A stretch of DNA of 64,000 nucleotides from Leptospira weilii serovar Ranarum str. ICFT (GCF_000332415.1 NZ_AOHC02000041.1:207501-271500); one strand, 5' to 3'. Positions 11,113 to 38,249 are shown, numbered from the stretch's first letter. Numbers and translations: made by a program. The notes: generated from the letters alone by a model not told the origin.

Positions 11113-11711
11113 TTTTAGGTCATTACGCATCCGCACTGATCCCGTATTCAAAGTTTAAAAGATATCCGTTTTGGATTCTTCTTCTCTGCGCCAACGTCCC
11201 GGAATTTTTTTGGCTGTTTCTCGCCTTAGTCGGAATCGAGCCCGTGTTTCCGTCCTCCTTGTTCGACGCTACGTTTCAAAATCTTCAAGTCCACATGACG
11301 TACAGTCATAACCTGATACCCGCGTTCATTCAGGGCGGTCTCGTCGTCGGGGTAATTTATACGATTTACAAAGACGTTTCGTTTTCGCTTTGGTGCGGAT
11401 TTTTGACCGTATTACACGTATTATGCGATTTGATCGTGGGATTCGAACATCAGTTGTTGAGTCCCGATTCCGCGGTCGTTTCTCTGAATTCTTACTCTCA
11501 TTTTCCGCACGTTGCCATTTTGATTGAGTTTGTATTCAGTCTAATTTGTATTTTTTGGTATGTTCGAACCGAAACGTTAAGCGGAACCCCGGTAACAAAA
11601 CGTAAATTGATTTTATTACTTTTGATTTTCGGAATCGGAATTTTGATGTGGCTTCCGAACGCGACCATTCCCATGAAAAATCTTCTTCCTTTTTTTATTT
11701 CCGATTGATCG
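11109..11711 (+). CDS. Polytopic membrane protein, metal-dependent-hydrolase-like
   Basis: This 199-residue protein has about five transmembrane segments. The N-terminal GHYASALIPY, the TYSHNL motif near residue 65 and the helix VLHVLCDLIVGFEHQ near residue 100 place His and Asp residues where YdjM/DUF457-like membrane-bound hydrolases have them, but the match is by eye and partial. The start overlaps the stop of the 28-residue gene. Function is uncertain. Confidence 0.65.
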
Positions 11712-11831
11712 AACTACAAAATCGTTTGCAGTTTAAACACAACAATAACTTTGGAAAAGAAAGATTACGCCGAAGAATGGGTGGAAGGCGGAAAGTCTTA
11801 GATTCAAGATCGATTATAAAAGGATCAACGG

Positions 11832-12527
11832 ATGAATTTAATTCGATGTGACATTTGCAACCAAATGTATTCAAGGGACAAAATCGTTTCCTCTTTCGCG
11901 ATCCGTAAAGAGATTGAAATGATTCTTAAGGAAAAAAATTTCCATTGGAACGATTCCAGCAACGTCTGCTTTAACGACTACAATTTGGCTAGAGTCGACT
12001 ACGTAAAAAAACTGATGGAACAAGAGATAGGAAGTATCCAAACGCTTGAACAAGAGGTTGTAAACAGCGTCGAGAGAAGCAATTTGATCACTTCGAATAA
12101 TAACGAAGCCTACGTCGAAAAACTAAACCTAGGAGATAAAATCGCGGATAAGGTCGCTAAGTTCGGCGGAAGTTGGGGTTTTATCATTTCGTTTTTTATA
12201 GTAATGATCGTTTGGATTTCGGCTAACGCAGCCATTTTAGTAAAAGATCCATTCGATCCTTATCCGTTTATTCTACTCAATCTTATTCTATCCTGTTTGG
12301 CGGCGCTTCAAGCCCCCGTAATCATGATGAGTCAAAATCGACAGGAGGCGAAGGATAGAATCCGATCCGAAAACGATTACAAAATCAATTTAAAAGCGGA
12401 GATAGAGATCCGAACCTTACACGAAAAAGTAGACCATCTTCTTTTAGATCAATGGTCCAAGATGATTGAAATCCAAGAAATTCAAATGGAAATTTTGGGA
12501 GAGATCAGCAGTCATCTAAAAAAATAA
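11832..12527 (+). CDS. DUF1003 family membrane protein
   Basis: The N-terminal ~60 residues include CDICNQMY, a Cys-x2-Cys metal-binding-like motif. The middle holds the DUF1003 core: LGDKIADKVAKFGGSWGFI, two membrane helices (IISFFIVMIVWISANAAIL and FILLNLILSCLAALQAPVIMMSQNRQ), then RIRSENDYKINLKAEIEIRTLHEKVDHLL. A C-terminal amphipathic helix follows. Family function is unknown. RBS AGGATC sits 8 nt before the ATG. Confidence 0.88.
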   Translation: MNLIRCDICNQMYSRDKIVSSFAIRKEIEMILKEKNFHWNDSSNVCFNDYNLARVDYVKKLMEQEIGSIQTLEQEVVNSVERSNLITSNNNEAYVEKLNLGDKIADKVAKFGGSWGFIISFFIVMIVWISANAAILVKDPFDPYPFILLNLILSCLAALQAPVIMMSQNRQEAKDRIRSENDYKINLKAEIEIRTLHEKVDHLLLDQWSKMIEIQEIQMEILGEISSHLKK

Positions 12528-12588
12528 GAGGAATGGATCTGCAAAAATGGGAGAGATCGCCGGTGCGACGATTCGGCCCGACTTCGCA

Positions 12589-14229
<1,641 letters not shown>

Positions 14230-14503
14230 GTTAGATTCATGGAACCAGTTGGCTATAGGAAAAGTCAAGAGATTCAAATCTGAAAAAAACTTTGAAATTT
14301 GCTTTCCTTTCCCAATTGAAATGAAAAAATAAGAACCCACCCCAAAGTACCGCTCTTACGAATTGTAGTATTTGGACGGCGACGTGTGGAGTTTAGGATC
14401 TCACACTTTGAGTTTTCGACTTCGGGACTTTATTCATACGAAGAATGTTTTGAAGAACTTGTAAATAAATTTCAGTAGTTAATCGTTTAACAGTGGAGAG
14501 GCG

Positions 14504-16522
<2,019 letters not shown>

Positions 16523-16663
16523 TCGGTTGGGTTGTTTCGATCGACGTTTTGTTTCCAAAATTCAGTCTGATTTTAAAAACCGAATCGATTCGTTCCGTCC
16601 ATATAAAGCGACTTGATTGACGAATCGTTCGGCGACGATTTTAAAATGCGCTCAGAAAGACAT

Positions 16664-16766
16664 TAGAGTTGTTGAAAAATGAATTCTCCATTTGTTTCTG
16701 TTCCATTGAAATGGACGATTGAAGCATTTTTGTTAATCGTGACTATTGAATTCTTCAACAACTCTA
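16664..16766. mobile_element. MITE-like element, copy A
   Basis: A 103-bp segment is bounded by a perfect 13-bp terminal inverted repeat, TAGAGTTGTTGAA and TTCAACAACTCTA. The outer TA on both sides fits a TA target duplication as made by IS630/Tc1-type transposases. There is no coding capacity. A clear homologue of exactly the same length lies at 47438-47540. It sits between the convergent ends of 14504-16522 and 16785-17618. Confidence 0.75.
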
Positions 16767-16784
16767 TTATCAAAACCTTATAAA

Positions 16785-17618
<834 letters not shown>

Positions 17619-17666
17619 TCGAGACATATAATTATGATTCTCAATCATGGAATTTTAGAATTCATC

Positions 17667-18279
<613 letters not shown>

Positions 18280-18330
18280 AATCTTCTGCCCGATCGTCTT
18301 ATATTTTAAAAAAGAAAGAATTCAGACTAC

Positions 18331-18434
<104 letters not shown>

Positions 18435-18438
<4 letters not shown>

Positions 18439-19493
18439 ATATGGAAGAACATAAGACAAATCTCACCGAATTTGAAGGGTACGCGAGATTCCTTAGAGAA
18501 AAGGATTCCGTAACTCAACTCCCTGCTTTCGATCCAAATTGGATCGGAGCGAAACCTCGCTTTATCGTGGAAGATAAAGTTATGAGTGTTTCGACCGGTA
18601 CAAAAGTTCTTCATTTTCCAAAGATTATGTCATTCGCGGCGGCAGCCATATTATTATTTGCGATCGGAGTTTGGATTAGCTTTCGGATTTCGAAATCTGG
18701 GCCTGAGATCGTTCAAGGAACTCCTCTAAAAGCGGTGGTCGTTTTTGTAAAAGGTCAAGTTTCTGTTATGCGAGACGTTGAGACAAAGTTACATCAAGGC
18801 GATCTTTTGAACGAGTCCGATATCGTTTTGACCGATGCCGGCGGAGCGTTGGATATCGGCTTAACCGATTCAAGCGTAATTCGTGTAAAAGAAAATAGCA
18901 GATTGATTTTGAAAGAACTCAGAGAAAACGACAACGGGTCTCAAATCAGAATGAACTTAGCCTCCGGTAGATTGTTGAACGTAGTTGAGAAGGAAAAGAA
19001 AGGGAGCAGTTTCTACATAGAAACCGCTTCCGCAGTTGCGGCCGTAAGAGGAACTTCTTTCGAAGTAGGCGCTTCCGAGAGCGAATCCGTAATTTTCGTA
19101 GTGGAAGGAGCGGTGGAAGTGACTTCTTTAAACGCCGGCGGGAAAGTATATATCTTGGAAACGGCTAAACGTGTAACCGTAAATAAGGACGGAGAAATCG
19201 AGTCGATCGATCTTTCTAAATTAAAATCCACACTTCCCGAATATAAGGATATGAAAAAGAATCTTGAGAATCTGGATAGTGAACTTCTTTTCGACGTTCG
19301 GAATCTGAAATCCGCGACAACCGAAGAGGAATTGAGCAGGATTTACGACCTTAGCATCGAACGTATCATTATGAAAGACGGAAGAGAATTGAGAGGTGTG
19401 GTCGTTTCTCAGAAAAAAGGAAAACTCGTGGTTCAGACTTTGAAAGGTTCTTATATTCTGGATGAGGAAGCCGTAGATAAGATCAAGTATTGA
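18435..19493 (+). CDS. FecR-domain membrane protein (anti-sigma/sensor type)
   Basis: This 352-residue protein has a cytoplasmic N-terminus (~1-65), a membrane helix (IMSFAAAAILLFAIGVWISF), then a FecR domain: VFVKGQVSVMRD, GDLLNESDIVLTDAGGALDIGLTD, RVKENSRLIL, IETASAVAAVRGTSFEV and VVEGAVEV. The C-terminus carries a short module (RIIMKDGRELRGVVVSQ) similar to that in the protein at 16785. Downstream of the ECF sigma gene it likely senses a signal in the periplasm and controls that sigma factor. The start overlaps a 28-codon ORF. Confidence 0.88.
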
Positions 19494-19527
19494 CCGATCC
19501 CGAACTTTTACATCTTTATAAAAAAGA

Positions 19528-19562
19528 AAGCCGTTTGAAGTCGGTTTCAAGCGGCTTTTTTA
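19528..19562 (+). terminator. Rho-independent terminator
   Basis: AAGCCG(T)TTGAA and TTCAAGCGGCTT pair around a short loop and run into TTTTTTAT. It ends the sigma/fecR transcript at 19493. Confidence 0.8.
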
Positions 19563-19601
19563 TTTTTGATGAAAGAATATTCTAAAATTATAATGTTTTA
19601 A

Positions 19602-20051
<450 letters not shown>

Positions 20052-20113
20052 AATGGGCTCCTAGGAATTCTACCCGTTGTCAATATTTGAAATAAGGAAG
20101 AAAACAAAAATTA

Positions 20114-20192
20114 AGAGTTTGTCCCAAAACTTAAAACAATCGCAGAGTCTTGCGGCCGTTCTATAAAATCGGATGGTTTTGGGACAAACTCT
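20114..20192. repeat. 79-bp element with perfect 17-bp terminal inverted repeats
   Basis: AGAGTTTGTCCCAAAAC (20114-20130) and its exact complement (20176-20192) bracket 45 nt of non-coding sequence between the doxX promoter side and the small gene at 20482. The ends begin AGAG/CTCT like the 103-bp elements, but the rest differs. It is a candidate MITE or a large RNA hairpin; no clear target duplication is visible. Confidence 0.55.
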
Positions 20193-20481
20193 AAAGAAAA
20201 AAGTGTCTGGGAACATTTCAAGTCGTTAGCGTTGTGTAAAATCCTACCCTAACATCGCAACCGTGTGCGGCCCCCTTCGCTGTTGGAAATGTGGGAACTC
20301 CTTCATTTTTAGAAAAACTGCTTCGGATTTCGGAAATGAATCTTTAAAATCCTAATTTGTGAATGAGGACTGCTTGGACACCGGCTATTTTGATCGGATC
20401 AAACCGGGTTTTCCGTTAAAATCGGTTGTCGAATTCCCCCGATTCTAAAAATCTGGCATAAGATTATTTGGCGGAACATCC

Positions 20482-20652
<171 letters not shown>

Positions 20653-20727
20653 TTTCCTAACTCCGGTCCGTCGATTTTCGGCGGTTCGGATCCGCGCCGT
20701 TTTTTACCTTTCCGAACTTTTCTACCC

Positions 20728-22662
<1,935 letters not shown>

Positions 22663-22866
22663 CTCGATCGGAATTCCGTTGAAACGACGATTACGTATTC
22701 TAAAAACTATTCTTTGTTTTGAAATACGTTTATCGCATAGTAAGGGACTTTTGAGATTGATCCACGTTCAATCCGTTTGAATTTTTGGTGTTCTATTATA
22801 TAGTTTTCAGTAGGACGACCGTTCGGCGAATATCATATTCTATTTTTATAATAAGGAACATGTCGT

Positions 22867-23202
<336 letters not shown>

Positions 23203-23479
23203 AAGTCGAAAATGAATTTCCTTGTCATTGAGGGATTTCGTATTAGATTTCTGGAATGTGATTTCGATGTTTCGGAGGGATTTACGCGCAAAGGATCGAT
23301 GCGGAGTCAATAAATTTGTGATTCGGTTCTTTTTCATATATAAAGAGATTGAAATTTATTGACTGAAGCTGAGAGCCTGGTGGTCGGGCGGTTTCAAAAA
23401 GGTTTTCTTTTTTATCGAAAAGTTTAGCCCGACCATGCGCCCGTGTTCTTTCGTGAAACGTAACTTCCGTTTACAACGT
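23203..23479. other. Intergenic region
   Basis: No convincing gene. A 9-bp inverted repeat TGGTCGGGC/GCCCGACCA (23381-23435) with a ~37-nt loop is present between the convergent rhodanese and TetR genes and may contribute to termination. Confidence 0.35.
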
Positions 23480-24094
23480 TCATTCTCCTAAAAGAATTTT
23501 TCGGAAATAAGAAAAACCCTCCGCCAAAGGATCGTCTTTCCCGCCTCGGCGGCGTTTGAGCATATTCGTAAGATCTAATACCATCAATCCGTACATCCAA
23601 GCCCACATCGTTCTTGCGATCGCGGGATATTCCGCTTTAAGAAGTTTGAATTCGCGGTTGGTGCAGCCGTTCCGAATGGTCTCTAAGAATACTCGATAAC
23701 TGGTGGGCAAACTCGGAAACGCTTTTCTGTGCATATGTCCGTGAACCGTATTGAACATCACTTTGTGGAGCTCTTTGTTGTTTAAGGAAAAATCCCAATA
23801 AGCCCGTGCGATTGCGGCTAACTGTTCAAATGCGTTCTTTCCGTTTTTCTGAGCGTTCCGCAAACGTTGGGTCAGCTCGGTTTCTCCCTTGGCGATTAGT
23901 ATCTGAATGATTTCTTCCTGGCTCTTAAAATGAGAATACGGACTTGCTACGCTACAATCCAATTTTTCGGCGATCTTCCTCATGGAAAGTCCGTCGATCC
24001 CTTCTTCTTGTAGGATCTCCATCGCAACTTGAACGATGTTTTCCCGATTCAGACTGTTTCTGGATCTTCTTTTGTGGCGAACTGTTGTAGTCAT
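23480..24094 (-). CDS. TetR-family transcriptional regulator
   Basis: The N-terminal HTH spans NRENIVQVAMEILQEEGIDGLSMRKIAEKLDCSVASPYSHFKSQEEII (~residues 16-62). The C-terminal all-helical ligand domain includes the AYWDFSLNNKELHKVMF segment typical of the WHG-type TetR C-terminal domain. It is divergent from the acetoacetate-decarboxylase-like gene with ~235 bp between them, so that gene and the thiolase beyond it are plausible targets. The ligand is unknown. Confidence 0.9.
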   Translation of the reverse strand: MTTTVRHKRRSRNSLNRENIVQVAMEILQEEGIDGLSMRKIAEKLDCSVASPYSHFKSQEEIIQILIAKGETELTQRLRNAQKNGKNAFEQLAAIARAYWDFSLNNKELHKVMFNTVHGHMHRKAFPSLPTSYRVFLETIRNGCTNREFKLLKAEYPAIARTMWAWMYGLMVLDLTNMLKRRRGGKDDPLAEGFSYFRKILLGE

Positions 24095-24330
24095 AAGTGT
24101 TGAGTTTTTACTTTATCAAAAAGGTCAGGCCGTGATTTTTATAGAACAGTATCTCTTTGGTTTTTTTAGGACGGTTCCGATGATCCCAACTTTACGCGAC
24201 CCCTACGCGATCTGAAAGCAAAAATCCTCTTCCCAAAATAGGCTTTTTTTGAGGACTTGGATGAAGACGAGTCAACTGAGTAGAATTGTCTGTTTTTGAG
24301 TTTTTTCCTAGTTTTTGTAGGTGGCATCGG
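24095..24330. promoter_or_regulatory. Divergent intergenic region, tetR / ADC-like gene
   Basis: This region must hold both divergent promoters and probably the TetR operator. I see no long palindrome. TAGGTGG at 24317-24323 is the likely RBS for a GTG start at 24331. Confidence 0.4.
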
Positions 24331-25212
24331 GTGGCAAAAAAGGCTGTAAAAAAGAAATTTGTGGGAACTCCCACATCTAAATCTTCGAAGGTTTCCAACA
24401 AATCTGTGGGAACTCCCACTTCCACTCGAAAAAAAGAAGCGCCTTCTTCTGTGAAACCGGGATCAAAAGGTCGGAAGACCTCCAAATCGGCCGGAGATTC
24501 TTCTTTTGACAGGAAGAAAAACGGCGTCATGTCCATACGTGAGAAAGCGATGGATTTGTCAGGGGATTTCCAAGGCGGCGCCTCTGCGCCCTGGAATTTA
24601 AACGGAGAAGGTTTTTTATTTCCTCTTTGGGCCAAAAAGGAATACAACCGGGAAATGGGATTTTTTACCGACGAGGATTCCAAACAATATTTAGGCGGGC
24701 TGGGCTCCTTAATGCTCGTAAACTATGAGTCGAGCGATGTAGGTCCTGATTACGAACTTATGTATATTCCCGGCAGTTTCGAATATAAGAACGATTCTTA
24801 CAAACGGATTACCCGCATTTTTGTCTCCAGCCAGAAGTCGGTGGAAGAAGGAATTCGTAACTGGGCGATTCCCAAAGAAAAGGCGGATTTTATTTGGACT
24901 CAGGAAGGAAATAGAACGAAGATTTCCGTTTTTCGCGGGGGAAAGGAATTCTTTCGGGTAACGATTTTGATCAAAAGTTTTTTCTTTCCGGTTACGACAA
25001 AAATTCTTCCCCATACTCTGCTTCAAAAATCTTCGGATGGATATTTGCGAACTCAATTTATCGGAAAGGGCAAAGGAAGAATCGCTACGATTCTGGAAAT
25101 TTGGAGCGACGAGGCGGTTTTTCCGGACGCGATTAAAGGCGGAATTTTTAGGACCGGAATTTATACGAATCCGTTCGAACTCGTATTTCCTCCGGCGAAC
25201 AAGATCGACTAA
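24331..25212 (+). CDS. Acetoacetate-decarboxylase-like domain protein with repeat-bearing basic N-terminus
   Basis: The GTG at 24331 (293 residues) is chosen for its RBS. Residues 1-~65 are basic and low-complexity (K/S/T/P) and include two VGTPTS units encoded by the dispersed motif TGTGGGAACTCCCAC(A/T). From ~80 on it resembles the acetoacetate decarboxylase beta-barrel family: PLWAKKEY, ELMYIPGSFEYKNDSYKRITRIFVSSQKSVEEGIRNWAIPKEKADF. I could not identify the Schiff-base lysine with certainty, so catalysis is unproven. A thiolase gene follows 117 bp downstream. Confidence 0.7.
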   Translation: MAKKAVKKKFVGTPTSKSSKVSNKSVGTPTSTRKKEAPSSVKPGSKGRKTSKSAGDSSFDRKKNGVMSIREKAMDLSGDFQGGASAPWNLNGEGFLFPLWAKKEYNREMGFFTDEDSKQYLGGLGSLMLVNYESSDVGPDYELMYIPGSFEYKNDSYKRITRIFVSSQKSVEEGIRNWAIPKEKADFIWTQEGNRTKISVFRGGKEFFRVTILIKSFFFPVTTKILPHTLLQKSSDGYLRTQFIGKGKGRIATILEIWSDEAVFPDAIKGGIFRTGIYTNPFELVFPPANKID

Positions 25213-25329
25213 CGTTCGAGATTGTTTTGCGCGACCGTGAACGGTTTCGTGTAATGTGTGTGGACGAGTTCGCTTTCGCAAGCGACTAAGAATTCAAAAA
25301 TTGGAATATTAGAATTATCAGGAGTAATT

Positions 25330-26511
<1,182 letters not shown>

Positions 26512-26535
26512 AAACTTTTTGATTTAATTTTTTAG

Positions 26536-26563
26536 AAAGGCTCGGGATCCCGAGCCTTTTTTG
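26536..26563 (+). terminator. Rho-independent terminator
   Basis: A perfect palindrome AAAGGCTCGGGATCCCGAGCCTTT followed by TTTTG ends the thiolase transcript 25 bp after its stop. Confidence 0.9.
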
Positions 26564-26668
26564 TTTTTCTTTATTTTCTGACCTGTTTGATCTTTAAAGA
26601 ACTATAACGAAATATGCGGAAGGGATGGATTTAAAAATGCGGTCTTATTCTTTAAAACTCGGATTGAA

Positions 26669-27349
26669 ATGCTGTTTCTTTTTATCTCGTTTGGAATTTT
26701 AGGATTGGTTCAAAATTGTAGTTCGAATACTTCTTCTTACTATTATTCCCAGAAACAAATTGAATATGGCGATCTAAATTTCCATCATACTCTGAAAGTC
26801 AACGAGTATATCAATGCGTTCCCTCAGGACGAAATTGTGGTTCCTCTAAAACAGGATCTCAGTCTTCAAGTTCATTCTTTTTCAAACAATCCGAATTCAA
26901 ATGAGAATACGAATCTGATTCAGATTTCCGTTAAAACTCGTTTTCCAAATCCGGAAGAGATTGCAAAAAAAGCGAAGGTTCAATATTTGGAAGGTTCGAG
27001 AATTTCGACGATTGGACTTGGTTACGACGTGAATCAGAATTTACTGAGAACCGTGGCTGAAAACGGTCAAGGTCACTATTATTTTGCGGATAACGCCAAA
27101 ACTCTTACTAAGATCATCAGAGACGATTTTGAAACTCTCGTAGTTCCAATCGCTAAGAAAGTCATTCTAAATATACATTCAAATCCGGGTTATAAGATTC
27201 TGAAAATCTACGGAGCCACTGACGACACTCCGATTTCATCTAATAAAATATCTTTGAATTTGGGGGAATTGAACGCAACGACTGGAGAATTTTCGTTCTT
27301 GAAGTTTCCGGAAATCAGGGAACTTATGATCCGATTTCGACTCAATTAA
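26669..27349 (+). pseudogene. VWA-domain lipoprotein with internal and C-terminal deletion
   Basis: A short hydrophobic leader ending LVQNCSS suggests a lipoprotein. The text then follows a YfbK-like VWA lipoprotein (VNEYINAFPQDEIV, LSLQVHSFSNNP), but passes straight from QISVKTRFPNPEEI to RISTIGLGYDVNQNLLRTVAENGQGHYYFADNAKTLTKII, the end of a VWA domain. The first half of the domain with the MIDAS motif (DxSxS) is missing, and the protein ends 60 residues later at 226, far short of usual length. The frame is preserved, so it could be translated, but metal-dependent binding is lost. Confidence 0.6.
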
Positions 27350-27422
27350 TTTATTCTAATATAGAGGACGATCGTAGCCGAATTATTTCCGGTCCTTGCA
27401 GAACCACAAAAATAAATCTATC

Positions 27423-28139
27423 ATGGAACAACGATTTCAATCTTGGTCGCATCTTCACTATCTGCTTTTGTTTCTCACCGGATTTACGATCTTCGTTCTT
27501 TTGTCGATCGCGAGAAAAGATTCTTCCGGAAATGTGAGTAAGAAGATCGGTCAGATCTTGGCTTGGATCTTGATTTTAAATTATATCGTTTACGTGATCT
27601 ACAGGATCGATTCCGGTCATTGGGAGATCCGTTATGATTTGCCTATGGAATTTTGCAATTGGGCGATGATCGTAACTTCGATCGCGCTCCTGACTCACAA
27701 TCGAACGTTTGCGGAACTTTCTTATTTTTGGGTGTTGAGCGGTTCGATCAATGGAGTGATCACTCCGGATCTTCAGGTTACGTTTCCACATATCTATTTC
27801 TTTATATTCTTTATCGCGCATTCGGGTCTTGTGATCGCTTCTTTGTATCTTGTTTTCGGTTTAAAATTGGAACCCCGTCCTTGGGCTGTTCTTCGTGCGT
27901 TTTTGTATTCTCAGACTTTTTTTGCAACGGCATTTGCAGTCGATTATGCTCTGGATGGCAATTACGGTTATATGATGTCTAAACCCGCCGCCGGTTCCGC
28001 GTTGGATTATTTAGGAGAGTGGCCTTATTACTTGATGCAGATGCAGCTCATTGGATTTGCGTTTTTCTTTCTCCTTTATCTGCCGTTTTATTTTAAGAAT
28101 CGGAAAATTAGATTTTCCGAATATTTTAGAGAAGGTTGA
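27423..28139 (+). CDS. TIGR02206/YwaF-type integral membrane protein
   Basis: From the ATG at 27423 (238 residues) it has six or seven membrane helices and the family motif LPMEFCNWAMIVTSIALLT near residue 75, followed by FPHIYFFIFFIAHSGLV and a conserved SALDYLGEWPYYL in the penultimate loop. Function of the family is unknown. A TTG nine codons upstream is an alternative start. Confidence 0.82.
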   Translation: MEQRFQSWSHLHYLLLFLTGFTIFVLLSIARKDSSGNVSKKIGQILAWILILNYIVYVIYRIDSGHWEIRYDLPMEFCNWAMIVTSIALLTHNRTFAELSYFWVLSGSINGVITPDLQVTFPHIYFFIFFIAHSGLVIASLYLVFGLKLEPRPWAVLRAFLYSQTFFATAFAVDYALDGNYGYMMSKPAAGSALDYLGEWPYYLMQMQLIGFAFFFLLYLPFYFKNRKIRFSEYFREG

Positions 28140-28199
28140 TGCTACGGTTTGGTAAAAACTCAAATCACAAAAATAGCTTTTTTTAATAAGGGAAATTTT

Positions 28200-28613
28200 A
28201 TGAAGCAATTGCAATTATTCGTAGTAGCGGCCCTTTTGAGTTTCAGTTGGGACGTTGATTGCGAATGTTCGATGTGTTATGAAATTCTCTATGTCGAAGT
28301 TACGGAGACGTCCGGCAAAAAAGGAAAGTTTTTCTTGGATGTGTCTCCGGAAATAGAAGATTCCAATGGAAGTCTCCCTCCGATACGTTTGAGTAGCTCG
28401 GGTCACTTTGGGCAGCTTCAAATTGAAAAAACAGGTAAGAAAATCGAGTTGATTTCTTTGTATCAGAAAATTGAAAGATCCGTAGATGTGAATGGGGATA
28501 AATCCTATTGTAGTAAACAGAAACCTATTCGAATCAAGGTCAGTTCAATTCGTCGGATAACGATTGTCCGGCATATCCAGAACGTATATTCGCCGATCGT
28601 TTTTTGTAAGTGA
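28200..28613 (+). CDS. Secreted cysteine-containing hypothetical protein
   Basis: The ATG at 28200 has AAGGG 8-9 nt upstream and begins a signal peptide (MKQLQLFVVAALLSFSW, cleavage near VDC). The mature ~117 residues contain a CECSMC cluster near the N-terminus and further cysteines at YCSK and the C-terminal FCK, so disulfides or metal binding are possible. No family recognised. Confidence 0.65.
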   Translation: MKQLQLFVVAALLSFSWDVDCECSMCYEILYVEVTETSGKKGKFFLDVSPEIEDSNGSLPPIRLSSSGHFGQLQIEKTGKKIELISLYQKIERSVDVNGDKSYCSKQKPIRIKVSSIRRITIVRHIQNVYSPIVFCK

Positions 28614-28616
28614 ACG

Positions 28617-29263
28617 AGTCCGGGGCTTCAAGGTTCGCGATGAATTTTTCGATAGAACCAAGTTGAATTCAACTTCATTCAAAAAAATTCTGAATTTTTA
28701 TCCCTTAGCGCAAAAATTGCCCGAGTGGAGAAAATCGTAGATTTTCGGAAAGAGTCGTTGTAGGAGCTCCCACATTTTTTGAACAAGAATGTCGAGTTCG
28801 AAATCGACTGAGTTTGTAATAGTTCCCACATTTTCAAGAAGAATGATATCAGTCGGTGACACGATCGAGATGCAGTAGTTCCCACATTTCTAAAACGAAA
28901 GAACTTCGAACGGAACCGATTGTCTTTTTTCATTTGGGTTTAAAAACGATTGGATTCCGATCTTAGAAGGTGTTAGAGTTCATCAAGGAATCTTGTTGGA
29001 AAAAGGAGACACCTTCTTTCAAACGAAGAATGAACTCGAATTCGTTTGTGATTCTTCTTTCAAGTTTTGACGTAGGAGATTCTCCTTTCGTACCTTCTTG
29101 ACGGTAAAGGATTGTCTTCGAATCCTGCATACAGAGCTCTTAAATCCAGGTTCTAATATCGATTTCGAGGCCGTACTGGAAAAGATCACCGGCTATCGGA
29201 GATCCAGACGGGGATTGCCAGGAACCATCGGATGAGTTCAAATTCGACAAGGTGTGCTATAAA
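28617..29263. other. Non-coding, repeat-bearing and apparently decayed region
   Basis: No intact gene is seen. It contains three copies of the dispersed CCCACA motif at an exact 56-bp spacing (28759, 28815, 28871). A readable stretch, WIPILEGVRVHQGILLEKG to FVCDSSFKF, ends with TGA at 29068-29070 without start or RBS, and a second, about 29130-29230, could be a relic. The RBS AAGGTG of the next gene lies at its right end. Confidence 0.5.
28759..28886 (-). repeat. Three-unit 56-bp-period array of the CCCACA motif
   Basis: Copies TGTAGGAGCTCCCACA (28759-28774), TGTAATAGTTCCCACA (28815-28830) and TGCAGTAGTTCCCACA (28871-28886) recur at exactly 56-bp intervals, each followed by TTTT/TTTC. The 40 nt between them are not conserved. 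Confidence 0.6.
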
Positions 29264-36255
<6,992 letters not shown>

Positions 36256-36388
36256 CGGGTGCCTTTGACGGTTAAGATTTTTCGCAAGTATGCTATTCAT
36301 AAGTTCGACCGATTTTTCAGATTTTTCCTGTTTTTTTCCATGACAAGCATGATTTACAAAAACTCGGAATGCTTGACGGAAACCGAGA
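36256..36388. promoter_or_regulatory. Divergent promoter region, HEAT protein / hflX
   Basis: The 133-bp spacer contains A+T-rich runs suited to both promoters. I see no palindrome or conserved operator. Confidence 0.3.
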
Positions 36389-38176
<1,788 letters not shown>

Positions 38177-38249
38177 ATATTTTATCTTTCCGGAATGGTT
38201 TATCGAGTATCAAGAGCGGAACTAAAAATTCTCATAAACATTCTTTTTT

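Noticed and set aside
23212..23313. 33-codon ORF after the rhodanese gene (starts MNFLVIEGF)
   Set aside because: No RBS, no convincing composition, and it lies between convergent genes; chance is more likely.
24192..24683. 163-residue minus-strand ORF opposite the ADC-like gene
   Set aside because: It mirrors the low-complexity N-terminus of a better-supported gene and has no RBS.
28759..28886. CRISPR-like array (three repeats at 56-bp period)
   Set aside because: Repeats are only ~16 nt, imperfect, and match a motif dispersed elsewhere in the window; no cas gene is present.
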